From CBDDKZ01 sp965230415 (GTDB lineage: Bacteria > Bacteroidota > Bacteroidia > Cytophagales > JAAEPT01), in contig CBDDKZ010000005.1 of the NCBI GenBank assembly GCA_965230415.1, positions 1,984,001 through 2,048,000 of the forward strand: DNA of 64,000 nt, given 5' to 3'. The number at the start of each line of letters is the position of its first letter. The first letter of the stretch is position 1. The translations under genes and the position numbers were made by a program. Below are positions 44,947 through 54,265 of this stretch, piece by piece. The notes under the pieces were generated by a model. The model searched no databases. It was not told the origin of the DNA and saw only the letters and a list, made by a program, of their open reading frames with translations.

Positions 44947-45849
44947 ATGGCTCAAACCATTCTGATTACCGGGGGCACCGGATTGGTAGGGACGTATTTA
45001 AGTCCCTTGTTGCTTCAAAAAGGCTACGAAGTTATTTTTCTCAGCAGGGTGGAAGATTTACACGCTTCGATTCCCAGGTATAAATGGGACATAAGTACCA
45101 AGTACATTGATGAACGTGCGCTGGAAAGAGCGGATCATATAATTAATCTGGCAGGAGCAAATTTGGGAGCCAGGCGCTGGACAAAAGCCAGAAAAAAAGA
45201 ATTATACGATAGCCGGATTTTTGGAACAAGGTTGTTATTTGAGAAATTGGAGGCAGGAAATTTTACTATTCAGTCTTTTATTTCTGCATCTGCTATTGGC
45301 ATTTACAAACACAGTCTGAATCATTATCTGGATGAAGATGGTGAACGTGGTGAAGATTTTTTAACCGCGCTTACTAAAGACTGGGAATGTGAAATTTTCA
45401 ATATGGAAGCATTAGATATTCGTACAGTCGCTTTTAGAAGCGGGGTTGTATTTGCGAGTGAAAATAGTGCTTTGCAAAAACTGGTACAACCTGTAAAATG
45501 GGGTATCGGAGCACCCTTGGGAAGTGGAGCGCAATTTATGAGCTGGATACATATTCAGGATCTCTGTCATATGTTTATAAAGGCCATTGAAGACGAATCT
45601 ATGAACGATTCTTACAATGCCGTAGCAAGTGAAGCTGTAAGCAACAAAGACCTAACGCGTCTGATAGCTAAAAAAATGCGGAAGCCACTTTTTATGCCAA
45701 AAGTTCCTGCGCCGGTTTTGAAATGGATGCTGGGTGAAATGAGCGATATGGTGCTCGTTGGCCATAAGGTGGCAAACAATCGTATCAAGCGTACCGGATT
45801 TAACTTTCGTTTCGATAATTTAGACAAAACCCTTGATGATTTGCTTTAA
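44947..45849 (+). CDS. TIGR01777 family NAD(P)-binding epimerase
   Basis: 300 aa. The N-terminus ILITGGTGLVGTYLSPLL is a Rossmann motif of extended SDR proteins, and INLAGANLGARRWTKARKKELYDSRIFGTRLL is the family signature of TIGR01777/YfcH-like proteins. The C-terminal third (YNAVASEAVSNKDLTRLIAKKMRKP...VPAPVLKWMLGEM) is the DUF1731 extension. Such proteins are linked to cell division or septum effects in some bacteria (SulA-like), but the reaction is unknown. It is the first of three genes in the same direction, the next starting 179 bp away. Confidence 0.9.
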   Translation: MAQTILITGGTGLVGTYLSPLLLQKGYEVIFLSRVEDLHASIPRYKWDISTKYIDERALERADHIINLAGANLGARRWTKARKKELYDSRIFGTRLLFEKLEAGNFTIQSFISASAIGIYKHSLNHYLDEDGERGEDFLTALTKDWECEIFNMEALDIRTVAFRSGVVFASENSALQKLVQPVKWGIGAPLGSGAQFMSWIHIQDLCHMFIKAIEDESMNDSYNAVASEAVSNKDLTRLIAKKMRKPLFMPKVPAPVLKWMLGEMSDMVLVGHKVANNRIKRTGFNFRFDNLDKTLDDLL

Positions 45850-46028
45850 ATAACTATTTGAAGCACAAAAACTTACAAAAACTTTTAGAAGGGCTATGAA
45901 CATTTATACATTTCTAGTCGTTAATAATTATGCACGCATATAACTTTTGGTCTGTAATCTTATAATTGCGCTGTTAATCTTTGTCAACGCAACCAAAAAC
46001 CCCTTTTCACATAAAAGAAAGATTTATT

Positions 46029-46754
46029 ATGAGTGATAATGAAAGAAAAATAAGAAGAGCATTTAAGCATAAAAATTGGAACGATATAAAGACTGACGAC
46101 ACCTGGACTATTTTTAAGGTCATGGGAGAAATGGTGGAGGCTTTTGAAAAATTAAAAAAAATAGGCCCTTGTGTTTCTATTTTCGGTTCTGCCAGGACAA
46201 AACCGGGAACTCCCTATTACGAGCTTGCTGTTGAAATTGCAGAAAAACTCGTTGAACATGGTTATGGTGTAGTCACTGGTGGTGGCCCCGGAATTATGGA
46301 AGCAGGAAATAAAGGCGCTTTTAACAGAGAAGGCCCATCAGTGGGACTTAATATCGAATTACCTTTTGAACAAAACGGAAATCCATTTATTGATAAAGAT
46401 AAACTAATCAGTTTTGACTATTTTTTCGTACGTAAAGTAATGTTTGTAAAATACTCCCAGGGATTTATTGTTATGCCGGGAGGAATGGGGACATTGGACG
46501 AGTTATTTGAAGCCATCACATTGATACAAACCAAAAAGATTGGCCGTTTTCCTATCGTACTGGTGGGTTCTTCCTTTTGGAGTGGGCTTATAGACTGGAT
46601 CAGGGAAGTAGTGTTAATAGAAAAGAATATTAGCCCTGAAGACCTGGAGCTGATATCGGTGGTAGATTCAAGTACGGATGCCGTTAAACTTATTGATGAA
46701 TTCTATTCTAAATACACCCTTAGACCAAACTATAACTTGGATAATACTATTTAA
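46029..46754 (+). CDS. LOG family protein (TIGR00730, cytokinin-phosphate phosphoribohydrolase-like)
   Basis: 241 aa from the ATG at 46029; a TTG 16 codons earlier is less likely. It has the LOG motifs: VSIFGSARTKPGTPYYELA, GYGVVTGGGPGIMEAGNKGA, and PGGMGTLDELFE near residue 155, with the glutamate-containing PGGxGTxxE that defines the family. Homologues hydrolyse nucleoside monophosphates to free base and ribose 5-phosphate, or act on purine nucleotides in other ways. The longer N-terminal helix before the core marks the larger bacterial version. It is followed by the ALDH7 gene after 12 bp, so the two are likely co-transcribed. Confidence 0.92.
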   Translation: MSDNERKIRRAFKHKNWNDIKTDDTWTIFKVMGEMVEAFEKLKKIGPCVSIFGSARTKPGTPYYELAVEIAEKLVEHGYGVVTGGGPGIMEAGNKGAFNREGPSVGLNIELPFEQNGNPFIDKDKLISFDYFFVRKVMFVKYSQGFIVMPGGMGTLDELFEAITLIQTKKIGRFPIVLVGSSFWSGLIDWIREVVLIEKNISPEDLELISVVDSSTDAVKLIDEFYSKYTLRPNYNLDNTI

Positions 46755-46766
46755 ATATGATTTAAA

Positions 46767-48305
46767 ATGATCGATAAGGGCGAATTATTTGAGCGATTAA
46801 AACTAGATAACGCACTACATGGTGTACATACTGGTCAAACTTCCATTATGGGGCAAAGTGCCTCTCTGGATGTGTATAGTCCGGTCGATGGTTCATTGTT
46901 AGCCTCCTTGCAACAGGCAAGTGAACAACAGTATCAAGAAGTTGTGAGCATCGCTGCTCAGGCATTTGAGCATTGGCGTACTATCCCAGCACCAAAAAGA
47001 GGTGAAATTATAAGGCAGTATGGGCAGGTTTTAAGAGCAAACAAACAGGCCTTGGGCGAATTGGTAACCCTGGAAATGGGAAAAAGTTTGCAGGAAGGTT
47101 TGGGCGAAGTGCAGGAAATGATTGATATCTGTGACTTTGCCGTTGGACTTTCCCGCCAGCTTTATGGCCTTACTATGCATTCGGAAAGACCTGAACACAG
47201 AATGTACGAACAGTATCACCCTCTGGGTATCGTCGCCGTCATATCGGCTTTTAACTTTCCAGTAGCCGTTTGGTCTTGGAATGCTATGATTGCGGCTGTT
47301 TGTGGTGACGTGGTAATTTGGAAACCTTCGGAAAAAACCCCGCTTACGGCTATAGCCTGTCAGCAATTAATGAGGGAAGTACTTAAAGACAATGAACTTC
47401 CGGAAGGCATTTTTAATCTGGTTATCGGGGATGCTACTATTGGTCAATCAATGGCGGCAGATGAGCGCATTCCTCTGGTTTCTGCAACAGGAAGTACACG
47501 AATGGGGAAAAGCGTGGCAGAGGCTACAGGCAAACGATTGGGTAAAGCGCTTCTTGAGCTAGGAGGAAATAATGCCATCATTATATCTGAAAATGCAGAT
47601 ATTGATTTAGCACTCAGAGCCGTCGTTTTTGGTGCAGTTGGTACCTGTGGTCAGCGATGTACCACTACCCGCCGACTTATTATTCATGATTCGGTTTATA
47701 ACGAAGTAAAAGAACGTTTGCTTAAAGCCTATTCGCAACTTACTATCGGGGATCCATTTGATGAAAAAAATATGATCGGCCCATTAATAGATGAAGAAGC
47801 ACAGAAACAGTATTTAGCAGCGCTTCAAGAGGTTGAAAAAGAGGGAGGTACATTAATTGCCGGAGGAAATAAAGTTCATCCTGATAACTTCGGGAATGGC
47901 TATTATGTTGAACCGGCAATTGTTGAAGCTGAGAACCATTTTGAAATGGTTCAGGAAGAAACATTTGCTCCAATTTTATATTTATTAAAATATTCGGGAG
48001 ACATTAATCATGCTATTAACATACAAAATAGTGTAAAACAAGGCTTATCTTCAGCTCTATTTAGTACGAACATGAGAGAAACCGAATTATTTCTCAGTCA
48101 AAACGGATCAGATTGCGGAATTGCCAATATTAACATCGGGACTTCAGGTGCAGAAATAGGAGGAGCATTTGGAGGCGAAAAAGATACCGGCGGCGGTCGT
48201 GAATCAGGTTCCGATGCCTGGAAAATTTATATGAGAAGACAAACAAACACTATTAATTACAGCAAGGAATTACCTCTGGCACAAGGTATTCGTTTCGACC
48301 TATAA
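46767..48305 (+). CDS. Aldehyde dehydrogenase, ALDH7/aminoadipate-semialdehyde type
   Basis: 512 aa. Catalytic residues are visible: asparagine in SAFNFPVAVWSWN, glutamate in LLELGGNN near 267, and the cysteine in GTCGQRCTTTRRL near 298. The block GGAFGGEKDTGGGRESGSDAWK near the end (EKxTGGGREsGSD) is the ALDH7 signature. ALDH7 enzymes (AmaB, antiquitin) oxidise alpha-aminoadipate semialdehyde in lysine breakdown, using NAD+. The N-terminal extension of about 30 residues before the first conserved block is normal. It lies 12 bp behind the LOG gene. Confidence 0.93.
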   Translation: MIDKGELFERLKLDNALHGVHTGQTSIMGQSASLDVYSPVDGSLLASLQQASEQQYQEVVSIAAQAFEHWRTIPAPKRGEIIRQYGQVLRANKQALGELVTLEMGKSLQEGLGEVQEMIDICDFAVGLSRQLYGLTMHSERPEHRMYEQYHPLGIVAVISAFNFPVAVWSWNAMIAAVCGDVVIWKPSEKTPLTAIACQQLMREVLKDNELPEGIFNLVIGDATIGQSMAADERIPLVSATGSTRMGKSVAEATGKRLGKALLELGGNNAIIISENADIDLALRAVVFGAVGTCGQRCTTTRRLIIHDSVYNEVKERLLKAYSQLTIGDPFDEKNMIGPLIDEEAQKQYLAALQEVEKEGGTLIAGGNKVHPDNFGNGYYVEPAIVEAENHFEMVQEETFAPILYLLKYSGDINHAINIQNSVKQGLSSALFSTNMRETELFLSQNGSDCGIANINIGTSGAEIGGAFGGEKDTGGGRESGSDAWKIYMRRQTNTINYSKELPLAQGIRFDL

Positions 48306-48394
48306 CTTGTTTAAGAATACAGAACTGTATACCTTGCTTATAAGAACCGACTTTTTCTAATCAATTAGAATCACTAAAATCGCTATTGATACCT

Positions 48395-48802
48395 ATGAAC
48401 AACAACTTCAAATACTTTGCAGTCATGCTTGTCGATGACAACGAAATCGATAATTTGATTAACAGTAAAATGATAGAAAGTAGTGAATTGGCTAAAATCA
48501 CCTATACACATAATACGGCCAAAGGAGCTATTGACTTTCTTAGAAACATTTCTTTACTACCACCAACCGAAAACAATATTTTTCCGGCTTACATTTTTTT
48601 GGATATTGATATGCCTATGATGGATGGCTTTCAATTTCTGGAAGAATTTGAAAAACTGGATGATATTGCCAAAAAAGACACAAAAATTGTAATGCTTACC
48701 GCATCTATTAATCCAAAAGATAAAGAGCGGGCCGAATCGCACGACAATTTTGTTCAGTATTTAAACAAGCCGTTAAAGGAAGACTTTCTTCGTAAGTTAT
48801 AA
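48395..48802 (+). CDS. Stand-alone response regulator receiver domain
   Basis: 135 aa from the ATG at 48395 (a TTG at 48386 is also in frame). It is a single REC domain: VMLVDDNEIDNLINSKMIES with the two acidic residues, phosphoacceptor D70 in YIFLDIDMPMMDGFQ, threonine in KIVMLTASI, and lysine in VQYLNKPL. No DNA-binding output is attached. In Bacteroidota such CheY-like proteins receive phosphate from hybrid histidine kinases elsewhere in the genome; no kinase is nearby. A hairpin follows the stop codon. Confidence 0.92.
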   Translation: MNNNFKYFAVMLVDDNEIDNLINSKMIESSELAKITYTHNTAKGAIDFLRNISLLPPTENNIFPAYIFLDIDMPMMDGFQFLEEFEKLDDIAKKDTKIVMLTASINPKDKERAESHDNFVQYLNKPLKEDFLRKL

Positions 48803-48812
48803 ACTCACTATT

Positions 48813-48838
48813 GACGGTGGTGAACTCCAACCACTGTC
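48813..48838 (+). terminator. Hairpin after the response regulator gene
   Basis: GACGGTGG (48813-48820) and CCACTGTC (48831-48838) form an 8-bp stem with one G-U pair and a 10-base loop, 10 bp past the stop. No clear T-run follows, so it may be a weak terminator or a structured 3' end. Confidence 0.45.
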
Positions 48839-48950
48839 TCTACCTATTTACAACAATTCTGAATCGCTCAGAGAAAATCGGCACCTCGATTTCATTATAA
48901 GTTGATGCAATTGACTATATTTACTCATTCGAAGAATTTCTTTCAACGCA

Positions 48951-51041
48951 TTGAGAATAATACTTGTTATACTATTAGGCTTTGGACTGGCACTATGTGG
49001 CTATGCTCACGATAAATTATCGGTGAAACAATCAGCGACCTGGGTTGAAAGTATCAATGTAGATTATAGTGAAAATTTGGATCAAAGCGGGGCTTTTTTT
49101 TACTTACTTTCCGACAAACAAGTCAATATAGATGAGGAAAGCCGGTTTTATCACTATGCCATTAAAATTAATAATGCTAAAGGTTTAGAGGATATTTCAC
49201 AGGTTGATGTCAACTTCGACCCAAGTTTTCAGTTTCTCGACTTTCATTATATACGCATAGTGCGAGCCGGAAAGTACATTGACAAGCTGAACCTGAAGGA
49301 AGTAATGGTTTTACAACGTGAACAGCGAATGGAACGTTTGTTGTACGACGGTTCATTGTCTGCAATATTAAATCTAAGCGATCTACGCGTTGGAGATGTT
49401 CTTGAATATGCCTATACCCTAAGAGGTTTCAACCCTATAAACAAAGGGGAATATTCGGCCAGTTTTTACCTCGATTATTCTATAGAGGTACTTAGGAATG
49501 TAATTCGGGTATTGAGCCCTGTAAAACTTAATACCAAACAATTTAATGATGCCCAGGCCGCTAAAGTGAAAAAATCACCAAATGGCTACGAATACATTTG
49601 GGATTATGATGCCAGTAAACATACCATTTATGAGGATAAGGTGCCTACTTGGTTTATTGCAAACAAAAGAATACTGATGAGTTCATTTGGCGATTGGAAA
49701 GAAGTCGTTGATTGGGCGCTGCCATTATATGAATTTGATTCAAAAGATTTTGCTATTAAAGTTAAAGAACTTGGAAGTTTTGGAGAACCAGGTAAGGGAT
49801 CTATTGAGGCATGTATACAATTTGTGCAGGATGAAGTACGGTATCTGGGCTTTGAATCCGGTATAAGTGCTTACAAACCGCATAACCCAGAACTCGTATT
49901 GAATCAACGTTATGGTGATTGTAAGGATAAATCACTGCTACTCGTTGCCATGTTGCGTAATATTGGAATAGAAGCATATCCCACATTAGTTAACACGGAA
50001 AGAAAAGAAAAGCTAATAGAGAGTTTGCCTTCATTCGGTGCTTTTAACCATTGTGTTGTAAACCTGAAGCATGAAGGAATAGATTACTTCATTGATCCTA
50101 CCGTGCAGTATCAACGTGGAGACTTGCACCATATGTCCCAAGCCGATTACGATTGGGGCCTGCTAATAAAAGAAGGAGAAAGCCAACTAACAGCTATTGC
50201 AAGAGATCCACAGGATGTGGTGACTATAAAAGAATATATAAAAATTGATGAAATAGGTAAGGGAGCTACTGTTGATCTGATAACAAGTTATCGCGGGTAT
50301 ATAGCGGATCAGATGAGAGCAAGATTCGAAGAGAGCTCAACAGCAAATATTCAGGAAAGTTATTTGGAATATTACAGTGCCCTTTATAAAGGGGTAAGTG
50401 TTCGTGAGCCACTGAGGTGGGAAGGTGAAGATGCGCGTGATGTCAATGAGTTTGTCACACATGAGTATTATCATGTTGATAAAATCTGGGAAACAGATAG
50501 TTCTGCAGAGATTCCTTATCAATACGTACACCTCGAACCTTTATTTATTGAAGACTACATGCCTTCAATCAAATCTACCAAACGTAATATGCCGCTCTAC
50601 CTTAGAAGGCCCCTGGCCATAAGCCAGGAAACACTAGTTAAAATGCCTGAGGAGTGGACCGTAAAAAGTGAGTATAACTCCATTTCGGGTGATGGCTTCT
50701 CTTATAACGTTGACAGAGGTTGTACTTTCGATGAGGTTAAAGTTATTCATAATTATGAAATTAATAAACGTTGGATTAAAGCAGAAAACGTAGCCGACCT
50801 TGTTCAAAAGCACGATCGTATCGATAATGAATTGGTATACTGGCTGACTTATGGGGACTCTGGCGCTTCGGCTTACTATGATGACCTGGAATATGACGAA
50901 GCAGATGAAACAGGTACGATTATTGGGGTTATTTTTGTACTCTTAGTTTTGGCTGGCAAAGTAGGCCTTATATTAGGTATCGTTTATTACAGCCGTCGTA
51001 AAAAGCGAAAGCGAATGGAGAACAATGATTTTGAAATATGA
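48951..51041 (+). CDS. DUF3857 / transglutaminase-like protein with C-terminal membrane anchor
   Basis: 696 aa. The signal peptide (MRIILVILLGFGLALCGYA) starts at a TTG, the only start codon in frame before it. A DUF3857 domain follows (about 55-200). The transglutaminase-like core shows a cysteine in YGDCKDKSLLLVAML near 324, histidine in FNHCVVN near 367 and aspartate in YFIDPTV near 382. The last 50 residues contain a membrane helix (IIGVIFVLLVLAGKVGLILGIVYY) and a basic tail, so it is anchored in the inner membrane with most of the protein in the periplasm. Its molecular role is unknown. The stop abuts the stop of the convergent UPF0104 gene (no gap). Confidence 0.85.
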   Translation: MRIILVILLGFGLALCGYAHDKLSVKQSATWVESINVDYSENLDQSGAFFYLLSDKQVNIDEESRFYHYAIKINNAKGLEDISQVDVNFDPSFQFLDFHYIRIVRAGKYIDKLNLKEVMVLQREQRMERLLYDGSLSAILNLSDLRVGDVLEYAYTLRGFNPINKGEYSASFYLDYSIEVLRNVIRVLSPVKLNTKQFNDAQAAKVKKSPNGYEYIWDYDASKHTIYEDKVPTWFIANKRILMSSFGDWKEVVDWALPLYEFDSKDFAIKVKELGSFGEPGKGSIEACIQFVQDEVRYLGFESGISAYKPHNPELVLNQRYGDCKDKSLLLVAMLRNIGIEAYPTLVNTERKEKLIESLPSFGAFNHCVVNLKHEGIDYFIDPTVQYQRGDLHHMSQADYDWGLLIKEGESQLTAIARDPQDVVTIKEYIKIDEIGKGATVDLITSYRGYIADQMRARFEESSTANIQESYLEYYSALYKGVSVREPLRWEGEDARDVNEFVTHEYYHVDKIWETDSSAEIPYQYVHLEPLFIEDYMPSIKSTKRNMPLYLRRPLAISQETLVKMPEEWTVKSEYNSISGDGFSYNVDRGCTFDEVKVIHNYEINKRWIKAENVADLVQKHDRIDNELVYWLTYGDSGASAYYDDLEYDEADETGTIIGVIFVLLVLAGKVGLILGIVYYSRRKKRKRMENNDFEI

Positions 51042-52058
51042 TCATTTATTCGTCATTTCAGCATTCGAATGAGGCTTCATTCTTTTAATAAAACGGAAAG
51101 CAACGAGCGAATAAAGGCCTGAAATGACATTGTATAACAACTGCGTGGTGTGGATCACAAATGCCAATGCCACCCCGTCTTCGAGTGGCAATGATAATAA
51201 AAGTAGCATTTCGGCGATCACTAAATGAAATACACCCGCACTTCCACCGGCCAGAGGCAGAGATCGTGCAAAACTACCTACAACCATTGCCATAAACCCG
51301 GCACTTGCCGTCAAAAACGAAGATGCACTTAATGAAAAGAAACACAGATAGGTGGTGAGAAAGTATCCGGCCCATATTAAAACGGTACAAAGTAAAAATG
51401 TAAGTCTTTGCTTTAGATGCTTAATACTACTTATTCCTTTCAAAAGATCTTGTAGCAGTTTATTTCTTAGAAAACCGCTTAAACGGCGACGGAATATAAG
51501 CCCAATCAAAAGCATAAGCCCCAATGCAGATACAGCAATAAACAAAAGCGATTTATGAGTTTGATAAATGGGTATTAAGCGCTTTTCAATAAAGGCCGAT
51601 AAATAGTGAGAATAGAAGACCAGGCAGATTAAAAATAATACAAGTAAGGTAAAAACATCAATGAGCCTTTCCAGAAAAACGGTGCCAAGACTTGCAGCGA
51701 AAGATGCGCGTTCCTTTCTATTTACAACCAGGCATCTTGTGGCTTCTCCCAGCCTGGGAATAGCCAGATTAACAAAATAGCCTAAAGTAAGTCCTACAAA
51801 TAATGTATGTAAACGTGTTTTATACCCGGAAGCATTCAACAAAAGCTGCCACCTGTAAGAACGTACCAAATGTCCCGCGAGCGAAACCAAAATAACTAAA
51901 GAAACCCAGAATAGGTTTACTTCCCGGAGTCGCAACCAAATCGTTTTGAAATCTACCCGTTGTGCCAAAAAGTAAAACATAACCACCGATATACCCAGGT
52001 ATAACACATAGGTGATTAGTTGTTTCGAGCGCGTTCTTTCTTTGATATTCGTAGCCAA
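51042..52058 (-). CDS. UPF0104 / lysylphosphatidylglycerol-synthase-like membrane protein
   Basis: 338 aa. Eight or so membrane helices, with the family block SYRWQLLLNASGYKTRLHTLFVGLTLGYFVNLAIPRLGEATRC near residues 67-109 and a second conserved part SFARSLPLAGGSAGVFHLVIAE. Proteins of this family (relatives of MprF's flippase half) move or flip lipids in the inner membrane; they lack the aminoacyl-transfer domain. No ATG precedes the first helix, so translation probably starts at the TTG at 52056-52058. An 8-bp hairpin sits one base upstream of that codon. Its 3' end meets the DUF3857 gene directly. Confidence 0.85.
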   Translation of the reverse strand: MATNIKERTRSKQLITYVLYLGISVVMFYFLAQRVDFKTIWLRLREVNLFWVSLVILVSLAGHLVRSYRWQLLLNASGYKTRLHTLFVGLTLGYFVNLAIPRLGEATRCLVVNRKERASFAASLGTVFLERLIDVFTLLVLFLICLVFYSHYLSAFIEKRLIPIYQTHKSLLFIAVSALGLMLLIGLIFRRRLSGFLRNKLLQDLLKGISSIKHLKQRLTFLLCTVLIWAGYFLTTYLCFFSLSASSFLTASAGFMAMVVGSFARSLPLAGGSAGVFHLVIAEMLLLLSLPLEDGVALAFVIHTTQLLYNVISGLYSLVAFRFIKRMKPHSNAEMTNK

Positions 52059-52059
52059 A

Positions 52060-52081
52060 GCGTCAAAAAAGCGTTTGACGC
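52060..52081 (-). promoter_or_regulatory. 8-bp hairpin directly before the UPF0104 start
   Basis: GCGTCAAA (52060-52067) and TTTGACGC (52074-52081) form a perfect stem with a 6-base loop. It ends one base before the proposed TTG start. It could hide the ribosome site or be an operator; no regulator is known. Confidence 0.5.
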
Positions 52082-52141
52082 GATGTTAACGAATTTTTAT
52101 AGATAATAAAATAGAATTTGACTTATTCGTGGTGGCTCTAT

Positions 52142-52985
52142 TTAGTCTTCAAGTGCAGGCAGCCATTTTAACCCCTTTACTTTTATTTCATGTTCAAATA
52201 ACGTGGTAGTTTGATTTGTAGATGTTTGGTATTGCTCTACTTTTTGGTCTCGTGCCAGTGCTATTAAATCACTGCCACTTGGTGCCCAAGCAAAAGAAAG
52301 AATATTTTCGTATTCTGCGTTTGTTTCGCTATAAATTTGATCGCCAGACGAAACATCCAGAATATAAAAACCGAATGATTGCTCTGCCAGTTGTGTAGTA
52401 GTATCAGTAATCTCGTGTTGATCGGTCCAATAGGCTACTTTGGCACCATCGGCTGGGAGCCTCAATTTGCTGAACTCTGAGTAAGCAGGTTCCAAATTGA
52501 ATAGCAGGCTTATTGAATTGTTGGTTATACTGTATTTTTAATACCATCAGAATCTGAAATCAATAATTCCGAATCGTTGAGCCATACAATTTCACCTTTG
52601 ACTCTTGTAATGCTCGTTTAGTAGGTATAAAAACACTGTCTACGAGGTTTAACGCGGCATTATCAAAAATGAACAGGTAATTAATCGGCCAGGCATAATT
52701 AAGGGAATTTGTTTGTAGGCCTGAACAGCACTTAACTGGCCACCAGGTGATATCGCAACCGGGCTACTTCCCAACATGACCTCTTCAGGCTCAAAATTAA
52801 TCGTATTTAAAGTTCCTGAGGCAACATCAAGGACTTTAAAATTTTGGCCGTCAGTTGAAAGTACATTAATACTACCATCATTTGATCGAGTAATATATTG
52901 CGACTAAGCTTGTAATTCAAAGGTATTTGTGTGGTTATCAACAAAGGTGGTATTTAATCTTCTGAAAATAGCGTTTTTTCTAAGC
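52142..52985 (-). pseudogene. Decayed beta-propeller lipoprotein gene, paralogue of the one at 20929-22026
   Basis: The C-terminal piece (52142-52495) reads FGFYILDVSSGDQIYSE, SFAWAPSGSDLIALARDQKV and ends KGLKWLPALED. Before it, in other frames, come EIVWLNDSELLISDSDGIKN, then NYLFIFDNAALNLVDSVFIP, then SQYITRSNDGSINVLSTDGQ...SPVAISPGGQLSAVQAYKQIP. The order and content match the intact lipoprotein at 20929-22026 (LEWINSNELLFAHRAG; ECAWSPTNSNSLAVSFG; DLHWVK). At least three frameshifts and two stops interrupt it, and the signal-peptide end is missing. It is a dead paralogue. Confidence 0.75.
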
Positions 52986-53078
52986 CCTCGGAACGTGGTA
53001 CATCAACTTTGGATGTATTTTGAAAGCACCAATTTTGGTGTTACAACTAATAGGGTTTTAATTACGGGGAGGGAAATG

Positions 53079-54053
53079 CTAGCTTTTTAAGATTGCTATT
53101 CGATTTGTTAAAATAGTATTAGCTATTACTATTTTCAGTATATAGACACCATTGTTAAGAAAACTCACATCAATATGACGATTTTCACTATACAACTGGG
53201 TAATGAGTTTTCCGTGTAAATCATAAATAGTCACCTTAGCTTGTTTCTCTGGTACCATTATATGAAGTAGATCACTTGCCGGTTGAGGGTAAACTTCCAA
53301 TAAGTCAATGTATTTAGTAGCTGTAATAGAATTAACACTAAACTCATCATATAATTGTTGAATCTCATTGGCATTTAATGCAACATCATAGATCTTAATT
53401 TCATCCAACGTTCCTCGAAGATAAACGGGTGATGGATCAAAGAGGTCAGTTCCTATCCTTAAGGGGTATTTTCGTACGGAAATTCCACTTGCCGTTGCAA
53501 AAGTTTTTTCAGCAAATAGTGCACCATTAAGGTAAAGTTGTAATGTTTGCCCTTTATAGACACTCACAATATGGTACCACGTTTCTTCAGTTAATGTGCT
53601 ATTTTGTGAAATACAACGTTGACATAATGTCGCTCCTCCAGTGCATTGATCTGGCTCTATACATGCCCAAAGCTGATTGTTTCCCTTAAGCCATATTCCG
53701 TATCGAGAATGACCTTCAAATTCGTCGGCACTTTGTTCTAGTAGTGAATAGAACTTATCAGCAGCTTGTTGTTGATGTTTATACCACAAACTTACAGTGA
53801 CCTGTTCCGAAATTTCCAGTTGTGTTGCGTGTTCAACTTGTACATAATTGTCAACACCATTTAATGCTATACCAGTGCCATTGATGCCTGTTACAAAATT
53901 AGTGCCCTGATTGTTAACCTCATGTTCATAAATGGAAATATCCCTGGTGCTACTATCGTTGAAAGGTAAATGAAGAACTAAGCGTTCTTGCGGAATTTGA
54001 CTGAGTGCAATACCATAAATCAAATGAAAGCAGCAAATAGTTATAAATTTCAT
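53079..54053 (-). CDS. LamG-domain secreted protein with T9SS type-A sorting domain
   Basis: 324 aa. The signal peptide ends at about residue 18 (CFHLIYGIALSQ). A LamG/concanavalin-like jelly roll covers about 25-230: GTGIALNGVDNYVQVEHATQLEISEQVTVSLWYKH, TWYHIVSVYKGQTLQLYLNGALFAEK and RGTLDEIKIYDVALNANEIQQLY. The C-terminal 80 residues are a type-A sorting domain (LEVYPQPASDLLHIMV ... GVYILKIVIANT). Four cysteines in CIEPDQCTGGATLCQRC suggest a disulfide-bonded loop. It is probably a carbohydrate-binding surface protein exported by T9SS; the ligand is unknown. Confidence 0.88.
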   Translation of the reverse strand: MKFITICCFHLIYGIALSQIPQERLVLHLPFNDSSTRDISIYEHEVNNQGTNFVTGINGTGIALNGVDNYVQVEHATQLEISEQVTVSLWYKHQQQAADKFYSLLEQSADEFEGHSRYGIWLKGNNQLWACIEPDQCTGGATLCQRCISQNSTLTEETWYHIVSVYKGQTLQLYLNGALFAEKTFATASGISVRKYPLRIGTDLFDPSPVYLRGTLDEIKIYDVALNANEIQQLYDEFSVNSITATKYIDLLEVYPQPASDLLHIMVPEKQAKVTIYDLHGKLITQLYSENRHIDVSFLNNGVYILKIVIANTILTNRIAILKS

Positions 54054-54265
54054 GTCGCAAAATTAATTTTCACTTTTGTAAAAGCACGCCGTTAAACTCC
54101 TGCCAATAAATAATTATTTAGTAGTAGAAATCAAAATCTATTGAATCTAAACGTCGGTTTCTGAACATTTTTCGTAGAACTTGTTAGCTGTTATTTACTT
54201 TCATCTTAAGGGGACGCTTGAAACGATTTTCGGATGGATTTGGTTGTTTATTTTAAATTTGCCTT

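Noticed and set aside
32916..52985. In-frame TAG codons in three broken genes as a sign of amber recoding
   Set aside because: Intact genes here end in TAG as a normal stop (rocD, the FAD monooxygenase, the sigma factor, SDR), and two of the broken genes also have frameshifts, so simple decay explains the TAGs.
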